Below, one piece after another: positions 55,306-64,000 of a DNA stretch of 64,000 bases. The translations under genes and the position numbers were made by a program. This DNA is from Tardiphaga robiniae. GTDB taxonomy: Bacteria; Pseudomonadota; Alphaproteobacteria; Rhizobiales; Xanthobacteraceae. A model generated the notes under the pieces. The model had not been told where the DNA came from. It did not search any database and worked only from the letters and a program-made list of their open reading frames with translations. Each line of letters begins with the position of its first letter. Positions within the stretch are counted from its first letter, which is position 1. The stretch lies in the NCBI RefSeq assembly GCF_001618955.1, contig NZ_LVYV01000004.1, forward strand, positions 1 through 64,000. The letters are read 5' to 3'.

Positions 55306-55950
55306 ATGCTGCGCTGGTTCCGCTCCTTTCTGCCCCGGGAGGAGAGGTTTTTCGACCTGTTCGCCCGTCACTCCGTCACGGTGGTGCAGGGCGCGGAAAC
55401 GCTGGCGAGGATGATGGAAGGCGGCGACGAGACGCCTGTCTATTGCCAGCGCGTCAACCAGTTCGAGAACGATGCTGACGCCATCACCCGCGAGGTGCTG
55501 ACCGCCGTCCGCCGGACCTTCATCACGCCGTTCGACCGCGTCGACATCAAGAACCTCATCACCGCGATGGACGACTCCATCGACCAGATGCAGCAGACGG
55601 CGAAGGCCGTGATGCTGTTCGAGGTGCGCCAGTTCGAGCCGCCGATGCGCGAGATTGGCATCCTTCTGGTGGAATGCGCCAATCTGGTCGGCCGCGCCGT
55701 GCCGCTGATGAGTGCCATCGGCGACAATGTTGGTCTGCTCACTGCGATCACCGAAGAGGTCGGCAAGCTTGAGGGCCGCGTCGACGATCTGCACGACATC
55801 GGTCTCAAGGAGCTCTATCTCAAGCACCGCGACGCCAACGCCATGGATTTCGTGGTCGGCGCCGAGATCTACAAGCACCTTGAAAAGGTGGCCGACCGCT
55901 TCGACGACGTTGCGAACGAGATCAACAGCATCGTCATCGAACAAGTATAG
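55306..55950 (+). CDS. DUF47/PhoU-like Pit accessory protein
   Basis: 214 residues from the ATG giving MLRWFRSFLPREERFF, the usual family start. All-helical PhoU-like fold (FENDADAITREV; FDRVDIKNLITAMDDSIDQM; EKVADRFDDVANEI). DUF47 proteins occur next to Pit phosphate transporters and modulate them, as here (gap of 14 bp to pit). Confidence 0.92.
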   Translation: MLRWFRSFLPREERFFDLFARHSVTVVQGAETLARMMEGGDETPVYCQRVNQFENDADAITREVLTAVRRTFITPFDRVDIKNLITAMDDSIDQMQQTAKAVMLFEVRQFEPPMREIGILLVECANLVGRAVPLMSAIGDNVGLLTAITEEVGKLEGRVDDLHDIGLKELYLKHRDANAMDFVVGAEIYKHLEKVADRFDDVANEINSIVIEQV

Positions 55951-55964
55951 GGCAGGGCCATCAG

Positions 55965-56981
55965 GTGGACGCCACGCTCGCCTTTCCGGTGCTGATCGGC
56001 CTCATCGCCATCGCACTGCTGTTCGACTTTCTCAACGGCTTGCATGACGCCGCCAATTCGATCGCGACGATCGTTTCGACGCGCGTGCTGCGGCCGCAAT
56101 ATGCGGTGTTCTGGGCGGCGTTTTTCAACTTCATCGCCTTCCTGGTGTTCGGCCTGCATGTCGCCAACACCATCGGCACCGGGATCATCGAGCCCAGCGT
56201 CATCGATCCCGCGGTGATCTTCGCAGCGCTGATGGGCGCTATCGTCTGGAACGTGATCACCTGGGCGCTCGGCATTCCCTCAAGCTCGTCGCATGCGCTG
56301 ATCGGCGGCTTGCTCGGTGCGGGCCTGGCAAAAGCGGGGCTCTCGGCGGCGGTCTGGAGCGGGCTGGTCAAGACGCTGCTGGCGATCGTGCTGTCGCCGC
56401 TGGTGGGCTTCCTGCTGGCGCTGGTGCTGGTGGCCATCGTGTCATGGGCGTCGGTGCGCTCGACACCATTCGCGGTGGACCGCGCCTTCCGCATCCTGCA
56501 ATTCGTCTCGGCGTCGCTCTATTCGCTCGGCCATGGCGGCAATGATGCGCAGAAGACCATGGGCATCATCGCGGTGCTGCTCTATTCGCAGGGCCATCTC
56601 GGCACCGAATTCTCGGTGCCGTTCTGGGTCGTGCTGTCGTGTCAGGCGGCAATGGCGCTGGGCACGCTGATGGGCGGCTGGCGCATCGTCCGCACCATGG
56701 GTCTGCGCATCACCAAACTCACGCCGATGCAGGGCTTCTGCGCCGAGACTGGCGGCGCGGCGACTTTGTTTGCCGCGACGTTCCTGGGCGTGCCTGTCTC
56801 GACCACCCACACCATCACCGGCGCCATCGTCGGTGTCGGCGCGGCGCGGCGTGTGTCGGCGGTGCGCTGGAATGTGGCGAGTTCGATCGTCTATGCCTGG
56901 GTGATCACGATCCCGGCCGCGGCGATCGTCGCCGCCGCGACCTGGTGGATCGTGAAGCTACTGCATCTGAGCTTTATCTAA
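55965..56981 (+). CDS. pit: Low-affinity inorganic phosphate transporter, PiT family
   Basis: 338 residues with a GTG start. PiT signatures: FDFLNGLHDAANSIATIVST near the N-terminus and GHGGNDAQKTMGI plus VPVSTTHTITGAIVGVG in the second half. Symports phosphate (as metal-phosphate) with H+. Forms an operon with the DUF47 gene. Confidence 0.94.
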   Translation: MDATLAFPVLIGLIAIALLFDFLNGLHDAANSIATIVSTRVLRPQYAVFWAAFFNFIAFLVFGLHVANTIGTGIIEPSVIDPAVIFAALMGAIVWNVITWALGIPSSSSHALIGGLLGAGLAKAGLSAAVWSGLVKTLLAIVLSPLVGFLLALVLVAIVSWASVRSTPFAVDRAFRILQFVSASLYSLGHGGNDAQKTMGIIAVLLYSQGHLGTEFSVPFWVVLSCQAAMALGTLMGGWRIVRTMGLRITKLTPMQGFCAETGGAATLFAATFLGVPVSTTHTITGAIVGVGAARRVSAVRWNVASSIVYAWVITIPAAAIVAAATWWIVKLLHLSFI

Positions 56982-56987
56982 CGTCGA

Positions 56988-57302
56988 TCACGACACCAGC
57001 TTCAGTCCCGCAATTCCCGCCACGATCAGCCCGATACAGGTGATCCGCGCCACGGTGGCTGGGTCGCCGAACAGGTACATGCCCAGCGCTGCGGTGCCGA
57101 CCGCGCCGATGCCGGTCCACACCGCATAGGCGGTTCCCATCGGCAGTTCCTTGAGGGCGAGGGCGAGCATGCCTACCGACGCGGTCATGCTGATCAAGGT
57201 AAGGACGGAGGGGACGAGGCGGGTGAAGCCTTCGGTATATTTGAGCCCGACAGCCCAGCCGACTTCGAGCAACCCCGCGATGAACAGCAACAACCAAGCC
57301 AT
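56988..57302 (-). CDS. sugE: SMR-family guanidinium exporter (SugE/Gdx)
   Basis: 104 residues, four membrane helices. The key Glu is in [21 protein letters not shown]; the SugE/Gdx subgroup is marked by GWAVGLKY and [13 protein letters not shown]. Gdx proteins export guanidinium in exchange for protons. The guanidine-II riboswitch upstream makes this specificity much more likely than generic quaternary-ammonium export. AGGAGG at 57310-57315 precedes the ATG. Confidence 0.94.
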   Translation of the reverse strand: MAWLLLFIAGLLEVGWAVGLKYTEGFTRLVPSVLTLISMTASVGMLALALKELPMGTAYAVWTGIGAVGTAALGMYLFGDPATVARITCIGLIVAGIAGLKLVS

Positions 57303-57325
57303 GGAACGGCCTCCTGGTGAAAGTA

Positions 57326-57389
57326 CAGGGCCGTCCCTGCAAGCAAAGGTCTCCCTTTGCCGGATGATGATGATTTGGAGGTCGTCCTC
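57326..57389 (-). promoter_or_regulatory. Guanidine-II (mini-ykkC) riboswitch
   Basis: On the minus strand two short hairpins with ACGR loops are present: GAGG-ACGA-CCTC (57378-57389) and CAGGG-ACGG-CCCTG (57326-57339), joined by a 38-nt linker. The second hairpin lies 10 nt before the ribosome site AGGAGG of sugE. Paired ACGR stem-loops before a sugE/gdx gene are the defining layout of the guanidine-II riboswitch, where guanidine binding frees the ribosome site. Confidence 0.85.
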
Positions 57390-57508
57390 GCAGGGGTTAT
57401 ATGGGACCCACGCAGCCGGATCGCAACGCGGCCGATGGTCGCCACTTCGGCCAGTTTCCCGCCCAAAATCCCTTGATTGCGCCCGTTTTCCCTGCCACAG
57501 GCACGTTT

Positions 57509-59128
<1,620 letters not shown>

Positions 59129-59153
59129 GGTTCTTTCTTTTCCCTCGATGCCG

Positions 59154-59258
59154 CGTCAAGATGGATACGCGGGTCAAGCCCGCGTATGACGTCTGAGTGT
59201 TAGGTGATATCCTCTCTCCACGTCATGGCCGGGCCTGACCCGGCCATCCATCTTCGCG
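59154..59258. repeat. MITE-like inverted-repeat element, copy 1
   Basis: Ends in AAGATGGAT (59158) and ATCCATCTT (59254), a terminal inverted repeat, with internal arms ACGCGGGTCAAGCCCGCGT and GGCCGGGCCTGACCCGGCC. No coding capacity. A second copy at 59846-59967 lies beyond the SRPBCC gene. Confidence 0.75.
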
Positions 59259-59282
59259 TCATGCGATGCCGTCACATCAGCG

Positions 59283-59744
59283 CTACACGTGCGCTCCCTC
59301 CACAATCCTCTTGATATTCCCCAACCCCAATTCCGCTTCCTCGTCGATCCGCTGAACCACCTCCGGTGTCGGCGTCTTCGGCCGCGCAGGATTACGCACC
59401 GTGCGCGTGAACTTCGTCCCGCCATCGACGACGGCGCAGACATATTGCACCACGATGGGGCCGGTGACGCTCATATGCGTCAGGCCGATCCACAGACGCG
59501 GACGCTCGCAGGCGATCACCAGCCAGTCCAGCGCCACCGGGCCCGACCGCGTCGACCAGTGCTCGTGAAACGTGTCGCCGAAGCGCATCGGGCGATCCTC
59601 GCAGTCGATGTCGTGCGAGGAGGGCAGCCATTGCGGCCATGATTTCGGATTGGTGACGTAGTCGAACACGGCTTCGGGCGCAGCCGCGATCACGATGGAG
59701 TGGCTGCGCTCGAACGGATGCGTCGGTGTCTTGGGTGTGGTCAT
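59283..59744 (-). CDS. SRPBCC-family protein
   Basis: 153 residues from the ATG at 59744. START-like fold: HSIVIAAAPEAVFDYVTNPK, then WPQWLPSSHDIDCED and a Trp-containing core; a conserved C-terminal helix ends GNIKRIVEGA. Ligand unknown. It is bracketed by two copies of an inverted-repeat element; frame openness upstream to 59996 reads into the second copy and is not coding. Confidence 0.85.
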   Translation of the reverse strand: MTTPKTPTHPFERSHSIVIAAAPEAVFDYVTNPKSWPQWLPSSHDIDCEDRPMRFGDTFHEHWSTRSGPVALDWLVIACERPRLWIGLTHMSVTGPIVVQYVCAVVDGGTKFTRTVRNPARPKTPTPEVVQRIDEEAELGLGNIKRIVEGAHV

Positions 59745-60155
59745 GGCTGGCAGTTCCTCCGCGGTCTGTTCGCGCAGTTGTGAACAGTCTTGTTCTTGAT
59801 GAATGCGCAACGGCGCTGCGTATTGTGTGCCGAGGCTTTGTCGGGGAAGATGGGTACGTGGGTCAAGCCTGCGTATGACGTATGAGTTGAGCGATAGACT
59901 CTTCCCACGTCTTGGCCGTGCAAAGCGCGAAGCGCGGCTTCGCGAGATGACCCGGCCATCCGTCTTCTCTTGTGAGCCGAGCGGCTGACGATGCATTCGC
60001 GGCCTATGACGTCGGGTGTGACGACCCCGGTTCCCGTCAATCGACTCGCATTTAAGGCATTTCCCATCAAATTTGATAGTGTTCTTTGGCTACGAGGCAC
60101 CGGTGCCCAAGCCGTGCGTCACAACGACCTGGGCCTATTGGAAAGTTTGAGCGAG
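59745..60155. other. Intergenic region between SRPBCC and diguanylate cyclase genes
   Basis: 411 bp with no supported gene. It contains the second inverted-repeat element (59846-59967) and a more AT-rich stretch (about 60040-60100) that is the likely promoter area for the diguanylate cyclase. Confidence 0.55.
59846..59967. repeat. MITE-like inverted-repeat element, copy 2
   Basis: Ends in GAAGATGGGT and ATCCGTCTTC and shares the internal blocks GGGTCAAGCCTGCGTATGACG and ACCCGGCCATCC with copy 1. It is about 20 bp longer through an inserted GCAAAGCGCGAAGCGCGGCTTCGCG hairpin. Confidence 0.72.
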
Positions 60156-61307
60156 ATGAATGGGGTCATCGTCAAGACTACGCTCCAACTGATCACGCCC
60201 GGAATATTGTTCGTCTTCGGGGTTACCTTCGTCTGCGCGTGGTTCGTCGAGAAAAAGCGTAACTACCTGCTTTTGCTGGCCGGCGCGTGCGTCCTGTTTG
60301 CCCTCGGCGCGATGTCGCAGATCCTGGGTTTGCCGCCCGGCGCGGGGGCCAATGCCATCGTGTCGGGCGCGCTCTACACGTCGGCGGTTATCGCCGCCGT
60401 GGAGGGCATCCTGGTGCGTTCGGGGAAGGGGCTCGGTCCGGTGATCGACATGGCGATCCTTGCCGGCTTCGTTCTTCTGCTCGCCTATTTCTTTTATATC
60501 GATCGCAGTCTCATTGCCCGGGTCTACATCCAGAATTTCGGCTACGGCCTCCTGATGCTGATCGCAGCGGGGCGGCTCACCGCTTTGGCGCGCGGCCCGT
60601 ATGTCGATAGGGCTCTGTTCTGGGTGCTGTTGCTGTTTGGGTTGCATTTTTTTCCGCGAACCCTGCTCACGGTCGGATTTTCCGCGCCGATCGACAAGAC
60701 CGCGTTCGGCAATTCGACGTTCTGGCAGGCACTCCAGCTTTCGCTCGCCGTACTTGGCGCCGGCCTGGCGCTGGCCATCCTCGCTGCGGCGGTGTCCGAC
60801 ATGATCGACGATCTCCGTCGCGAACGCGATCTCGATCTATTGACCGGCATCCTGAACCGGCGCGGCTTTCAAGAACGGGTAGCCGCCCATCTGCACAAAC
60901 ACGGATCGAGCCGCGCTGCGCTCGCGTTGTGCGACATCGACCACTTCAAGAGCATCAATGACACCCTCGGTCATGACGTCGGGGACGGTGTCCTCGGAGA
61001 GGTGGGGCGCATGCTGCGCAGCGCGTCGCGCAAACGCGACATTGTCGGGCGACTGGGCGGCGAGGAATTTGCGGTGTTCCTTCCGGATACGAACGAACAG
61101 GAAGCGTTTGATTATGCCGAACGGTTGAGGGGCGCGATCGAGCAGAACAGCTTTGCCGTCCTGGGCGGAGCGAGGCAGGTGACTGCGAGCTTCGGCGTGG
61201 GGACGTTGCAACCGGGAGATAGCTGGGCGAGCCTGTACAAGCGGGTCGATGGTCGACTTACGAAGCGAAGCGGACCGGCCGCAACCGCACAATTTCCCGC
61301 ACGTTAA
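60156..61307 (+). CDS. Membrane-anchored diguanylate cyclase with C-terminal frameshift
   Basis: 383 residues as read. N-terminal hydrophobic sensor with about six membrane helices (residues 10-215), then a GGDEF domain (about 225-375; LLTGILNRRGFQERV, LALCDIDHFKSIND, GRLGGEEFAVFL). Makes c-di-GMP. The conserved end (D-x-x-L-Y-x-A-K-x-x-G-R-N) is lost in this frame: it reads RVDGRLTKRSGPA. Adding one T in the run at about 61258 restores RVDGRLYEAKRTGRNRT and a stop at 61387. So either the gene is truncated by a 1-bp deletion or there is a base-calling error. Confidence 0.85.
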   Translation: MNGVIVKTTLQLITPGILFVFGVTFVCAWFVEKKRNYLLLLAGACVLFALGAMSQILGLPPGAGANAIVSGALYTSAVIAAVEGILVRSGKGLGPVIDMAILAGFVLLLAYFFYIDRSLIARVYIQNFGYGLLMLIAAGRLTALARGPYVDRALFWVLLLFGLHFFPRTLLTVGFSAPIDKTAFGNSTFWQALQLSLAVLGAGLALAILAAAVSDMIDDLRRERDLDLLTGILNRRGFQERVAAHLHKHGSSRAALALCDIDHFKSINDTLGHDVGDGVLGEVGRMLRSASRKRDIVGRLGGEEFAVFLPDTNEQEAFDYAERLRGAIEQNSFAVLGGARQVTASFGVGTLQPGDSWASLYKRVDGRLTKRSGPAATAQFPAR

Positions 61308-61403
61308 GCGCCTCTGCCGACGCGCCTGTCGCCGGATCCGGATACGCGCTCCCGCAGCTGCAGAGCCAGGACGGCGCCCGCCTCTGACGTCGAGTTCGGT
61401 TCC

Positions 61404-61436
61404 GCAAAGATGGGTGCGCGAGCCATCCAGCTTTGC
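61404..61436. repeat. Short inverted repeat, possible element remnant
   Basis: GCAAAGATGGGTGCGCGAGCCATCCAGCTTTGC pairs end to end and shares the AAGATGGGT...CCATCC core with the MITE-like elements at 59154 and 59846. It may be an internally deleted third copy. Confidence 0.35.
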
Positions 61437-61485
61437 GTCAGACGATTCAGTTGCGATGTATTCCATGTGCCGCGCGATGCGACCG

Positions 61486-62151
61486 CTATGCCGGCAACGA
61501 CTCGCCGGTCTGCTCGCGCACGATATAGTTAGCATACCAGTCCGGCCAATTCTCGTCATGCTTGCCGCCGGTGCGCTTCTCGTGCTCGCCATGGGCGATG
61601 GCCGCCCGCCGTAATGCGGCTGCGAGGTCGGCAGAAGAGTTGAACGTCGCGGCACTCGCATCGACACGGCCAGGCAAGCGCGCGGTGATTTCCTGAAACA
61701 GCCAGCCGTTGCCGTCCGGGTCGTTGAATGATGCGAAGGAGCGATAGCTGGCGCGCGCGGGATCGAGGCCATTCACCCGAAGCCGTCCGAACAGATAGGG
61801 CTCGTCCGGCCCGATATTGACGTCTCCGGCGTGGAAGGCGTCGCTCACCTGGATGCCGCGACCGAGCAGGTCCGCACGGGCGGCCTCGATGTCGGAGACG
61901 ATCAGATACAGACCCTGCGCCGAGCCCGGCGTCGCGGCGGTCACGTTCTTGCCGAAAATGACCGAGCAATCCGATCCCGGTGGCGTGAACTGGATCACGC
62001 GATAGTCGTCGCCGGCCACGAAGTCGGCATCGAGCCTCCAGCCGAGGTTTGCGTAAAAACTCTTGGCTGTGTCGACATTCGACACGGGAATGACGACGAT
62101 TTCGAGCTTCATGGTGACGGAAGTATCACGATGCACCTGGGGACTGCTCAT
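61486..62151 (-). CDS. VOC/glyoxalase-family protein
   Basis: 221 residues from the ATG at 62151; AGGAGA precedes it. One VOC domain (about 18-155): LEIVVIPVSNVDTAKSFYAN, then a typical FTPPGSDCSVIFG strand and FNDPDGNGWLFQEIT with the metal-ligand Glu. A C-terminal extension of about 60 residues (ALRRAAIAHGEHEKRTGG) contains several charged residues and may form a separate helical lid. Substrate unknown. Confidence 0.88.
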   Translation of the reverse strand: MSSPQVHRDTSVTMKLEIVVIPVSNVDTAKSFYANLGWRLDADFVAGDDYRVIQFTPPGSDCSVIFGKNVTAATPGSAQGLYLIVSDIEAARADLLGRGIQVSDAFHAGDVNIGPDEPYLFGRLRVNGLDPARASYRSFASFNDPDGNGWLFQEITARLPGRVDASAATFNSSADLAAALRRAAIAHGEHEKRTGGKHDENWPDWYANYIVREQTGESLPA

Positions 62152-62349
62152 GTCGGTCTCCTGAGGTTGGGGTGTGATGACGAGGACGTGTGGTGCCGGG
62201 CTGGGCTCAGGCGCAACAATGTCTGCAATCGGTCGTTTGGCCGGCGTTCCGTTTGTTGGTCTGCTCGTGCAGTTGTGACCTATCCCGATCTTGATGACGC
62301 CACACGCCTGTATCATTTCAGGTGAGGGCGCATTTGCAAGGGTGTCCGA

Positions 62350-62955
62350 ATGACACGGAACCTCACGTTACTGTTGATCGTCGGCGTACTGGTGGCATTC
62401 GCTGGCCAGGCGGAGGCGCGGCGGCTGCGCGCGGGTGATGCAGTGCCTTTCTCGCACAGGCCGTGCAGCGTGCTTGATGGCGAGCCCTGCACGCCGTCCA
62501 CCTGTAGCGTGTTCGATCACGGGCCGTGCATTCCCGAGATCGATTATCCGATCGGGCAAAACCTGCAGGTCACGGTGCTGAGCGTGCCGCCTGAGGATCA
62601 GCAGGATCGCTATCGCAAGCCCGATCATGATCTCGATACGCTCGGCGATCTGCTCGCCACCTTGCGGTCGTGCTGGTCACCGCCCGCGGCGGAGAGTGCG
62701 CGTGCGGGCATGCAGATGTCGGTGATGTTTTCGTTCAACACGGCCGGCACGCCCATTGCGCCGCCGCGCGTGACGTTTGTCAGCAAGGATGCGCCGCAGG
62801 ATACGCGCGACACCTATCTCAAGGCCATCAACGCCTCGCTCCATAGCTGCCTGCCGCTGAAGCTGACCAAGGGACTCGGCGGCGCGGTCGCCGGGCGTCC
62901 GATCATGATCCGCTATGTCGATAACCGGGAGTTGGAGAAGCAGTCCGGGAAGTGA
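62350..62955 (+). CDS. Secreted protein with TonB-C-like end
   Basis: 201 residues. Signal peptide (LTLLLIVGVLVAFAGQAEA). A Cys-rich segment follows (RPCSVLDGEPCTPSTCSVFD and GPCIPEID). The C-terminal half (MSVMFSFNTAGTPIAPPRVT and INASLHSCLPLKLTKGLG) resembles the TonB C-terminal-like fold of periplasmic proteins in this family. Function unknown. A repeat element begins 6 bp after the stop codon. Confidence 0.75.
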   Translation: MTRNLTLLLIVGVLVAFAGQAEARRLRAGDAVPFSHRPCSVLDGEPCTPSTCSVFDHGPCIPEIDYPIGQNLQVTVLSVPPEDQQDRYRKPDHDLDTLGDLLATLRSCWSPPAAESARAGMQMSVMFSFNTAGTPIAPPRVTFVSKDAPQDTRDTYLKAINASLHSCLPLKLTKGLGGAVAGRPIMIRYVDNRELEKQSGK

Positions 62956-62960
62956 GCTTG

Positions 62961-63184
62961 CTTACCTCGCCCCGCATTTGCGGGGAGAGGTCGGGGTCGG
63001 CGCGCAGCGCCGGCTCCGGGTGAGGGGCCTTGAACGGCGGGGAGGCGGACGCGGAATCTTGAGTCTGCAGTATCGCGAGCCGATGGTGCTTCTTCGTGAC
63101 TGGCTTTGTACCAAGCCCCTCACCCGAAACACGCGCTGCGCACGCGTTTCGACCTCTCCCCGCACAGAGCGGGGAGAGGTTAAG
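62961..63184. repeat. Inverted-repeat element of the CCTCACCC/GGGGAGAGG family, copy A
   Basis: About 224 bp. Starts CTTACCTCGCCCC and ends GGGGAGAGGTTAAG, its near reverse complement. Internally it holds GTGAGGGGCCTTG near the left and CAAGCCCCTCACCC near the right, giving nested inverted repeats. Copy B at 63629-63858 has the same layout. The open frame through it is not coding. Confidence 0.82.
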
Positions 63185-63241
63185 AGAGTGAACCACTGGG
63201 TCTGTCGCCGCGACGAAGGGGAAACCATCTCGGAGGCGGCG

Positions 63242-63619
63242 ATGCTGAAGCGCAGGTTCGTAGTGATTGCGACGATTGTTGGCGTCGTTGGCGCGCTCAC
63301 CGGCGGCAGCGCCTTGCTGCTTTGGCCCGAAGCCGACAACTGGACCGAGGAAGCCAAGGCCTGCGTCGCCAACAAATATGCGGGCTATTGGGAAAGCAGC
63401 GGCAAATATTCGTTCAAGCTGGACTACGAGAACGCCTGCGACCGCAAGGTCTCGTGCGCGATCGATGTCCAGATCAACAACGCCAAGCAGTCGATCAAGC
63501 AACATGGCGTGCTCGTCTTCGCCCCGCGGGGCCAGACACCGACGCCGAACAGCTACAGCGTCCCCGTGACATCGCTGGTCGGCTCGGCGCAGGCGGACCG
63601 GAACTGCAGGTTCGTGTGA
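63242..63619 (+). CDS. Small secreted or membrane-anchored protein
   Basis: 125 residues from the ATG at 63242. N-terminal hydrophobic segment (VVIATIVGVVGALTGGSALLL), then a domain with four cysteines (KACVANK, NACDRKVSCAID, DRNCRFV) that probably form disulfides. Bracketed by two copies of an intergenic repeat; the upstream open frame to 62915 lies inside the repeat. Family not recognised. Confidence 0.75.
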   Translation: MLKRRFVVIATIVGVVGALTGGSALLLWPEADNWTEEAKACVANKYAGYWESSGKYSFKLDYENACDRKVSCAIDVQINNAKQSIKQHGVLVFAPRGQTPTPNSYSVPVTSLVGSAQADRNCRFV

Positions 63620-63628
63620 GGCTTCTTG

Positions 63629-63858
63629 CTTAACCTCGCCCCGCATTTGCGGGGAGAGGTCGCGCGCATCTCAGCGCGCGGGTGAGGGGCCTTGTTTGGT
63701 GGTGAGGCAAACGCGGATTCTCGGGTCGGTCACGCGAAATCCGGGGGGAGTATATATGTGGCTGGCACCGTGCCATGCCCCTCACCCGCCGCGAAGACGC
63801 GGCGACCTCTCCCCGCCTAGCACAGCTTTGCTGTGCGCGGGAGCGGGGAGAGGTTAAG
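63629..63858. repeat. Inverted-repeat element of the CCTCACCC/GGGGAGAGG family, copy B
   Basis: About 230 bp, starting CTTAACCTCGCCCCGC and ending GCGGGGAGAGGTTAAG, a clean terminal inverted repeat. Inside, GTGAGGGGCCTTG and GCCCCTCACCC form the second pair, and a GCACAGCAAAGCTGTGC-like hairpin sits near the right end. Same layout as copy A. Confidence 0.85.
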
Positions 63859-63889
63859 GCGACAGCGCGGAGCTGCCACATTCATCACC

Positions 63890-64000
63890 TCAATCGATCC
63901 TGATCTTCGCCGCCTTGATCACCTCGGCCCACAGCGCTTTCTCATCGGCCATGCGCTTGCGGAGTTGATCCGGCGTGGTCGGTGACGGCGTGATGAGCTG
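63890..64000 (-). CDS. TctC/Bug-type tripartite tricarboxylate transporter binding protein (3' end only)
   Basis: The last 36 codons and stop of a minus-strand gene that runs off the window. The tail SPTTPDQLRKRMADEKALW ending AAKIRID matches the usual C-terminus of Bug-family periplasmic binding proteins, where a TPDEL-like helix is followed by WGPVIKAA. Too short for any ligand call. Confidence 0.7.
   Translation of the reverse strand, partial: QLITPSPTTPDQLRKRMADEKALWAEVIKAAKIRID

Noticed and set aside
59154-59967. Composite transposon around the SRPBCC gene
   Set aside because: The flanking repeats have no transposase and no visible target duplication, so only small non-autonomous elements are supported.
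62915-63241. N-terminal extension of the small secreted protein at 63242
   Set aside because: It lies within repeat copy A and would remove the N-terminal hydrophobic signal from its expected place.
62961-63858. CRISPR-like array suggested by repeated GGGGAGAGG/CCTCTCCCC blocks
   Set aside because: The blocks are inverted, not direct, with irregular spacing and form two copies of one palindromic element; no cas genes are present.

Overview
The window is 64 kb of high-GC alphaproteobacterial chromosome. Gene content and order (ppx/gppA, rlmE, guaB, rsmB-like, guaA; K+-independent H+-pyrophosphatase; liv-type ABC cluster; DUF899, YdeI and two-Cys OhrR genes; dispersed 'PAFAGMT'-type and 'CCTCACCC/GGGGAGAGG' intergenic repeats; GGAAC-N16-CGT promoter-like sites) fit the family Nitrobacteraceae (Bradyrhizobium, Rhodopseudomonas, Afipia, Tardiphaga and relatives). 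I cannot fix the genus. No rRNA, tRNA, CRISPR array, phage or transposase gene was recognised.

Layout. 0.3-3 kb: H+-PPase and a small secreted protein, each followed by a strong terminator. 3-5.4 kb: an orphan molybdenum hydroxylase large subunit. 5.6-20.1 kb: conserved housekeeping block (Ppx/GppA, RlmE, GuaB, RsmB-like, GuaA) with an MFS pump, a LysR/SDR pair, a quinone-type oxidoreductase and a phosphodiesterase between them. 20.3-29.4 kb: an accessory-looking block of LysR regulators and small redox enzymes, then aconitase B and a GST. It ends beside a 45-codon remnant of a serine-hydrolase gene whose intact homologue lies 1.2 kb further on. 29.8-43.8 kb: serine hydrolase, a secreted phospholipase A2-like protein, an orphan amino-acid/amide binding protein, an ArsR-SRPBCC unit, thiaminase II, DUF899 and a TolB/TPR winged-helix regulator translationally coupled to a peptide deformylase-like protein with an altered metal site, then an epoxide-hydrolase-like enzyme and cytochrome P460. 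43.9-44.8 kb: a lower-GC stand-alone SIR2-like gene. 44.9-48.2 kb: DsbB/DUF5993 pair, OhrR with twin operators, Spx-like reductase, PAS-like protein. 48.4-54.4 kb: complete branched-chain amino-acid-type ABC importer (livG, livF, two tandem binding proteins, livH, livM). A methyltransferase gene follows, and after it a second, diverged copy of the livM 3' end. 55.3-59.1 kb: DUF47-Pit phosphate uptake pair, a SugE/Gdx guanidinium exporter preceded by a guanidine-II (mini-ykkC) riboswitch, and release factor 3. 59.1-64 kb: SRPBCC, a diguanylate cyclase with a C-terminal frameshift, a VOC protein and two secreted small proteins, with two families of inverted-repeat (MITE-like) elements, each present in two copies that bracket a gene. 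A TctC-type gene runs off the right end.

Most notable observations: the deformylase-like protein with all three diagnostic active-site motifs altered; the secreted PLA2-like protein; the SIR2-like gene as a defence candidate; the two sites (28.6 and 55.1 kb) where a diverged gene fragment marks the edge of acquired DNA; the guanidine-II riboswitch; a DsbB homologue whose second cysteine pair sits in a C-terminal tail; and the shared iterated-GGAAC promoter architecture at 16.65 and 31.05 kb. All functions are inferred by reading the sequence, with no database search.
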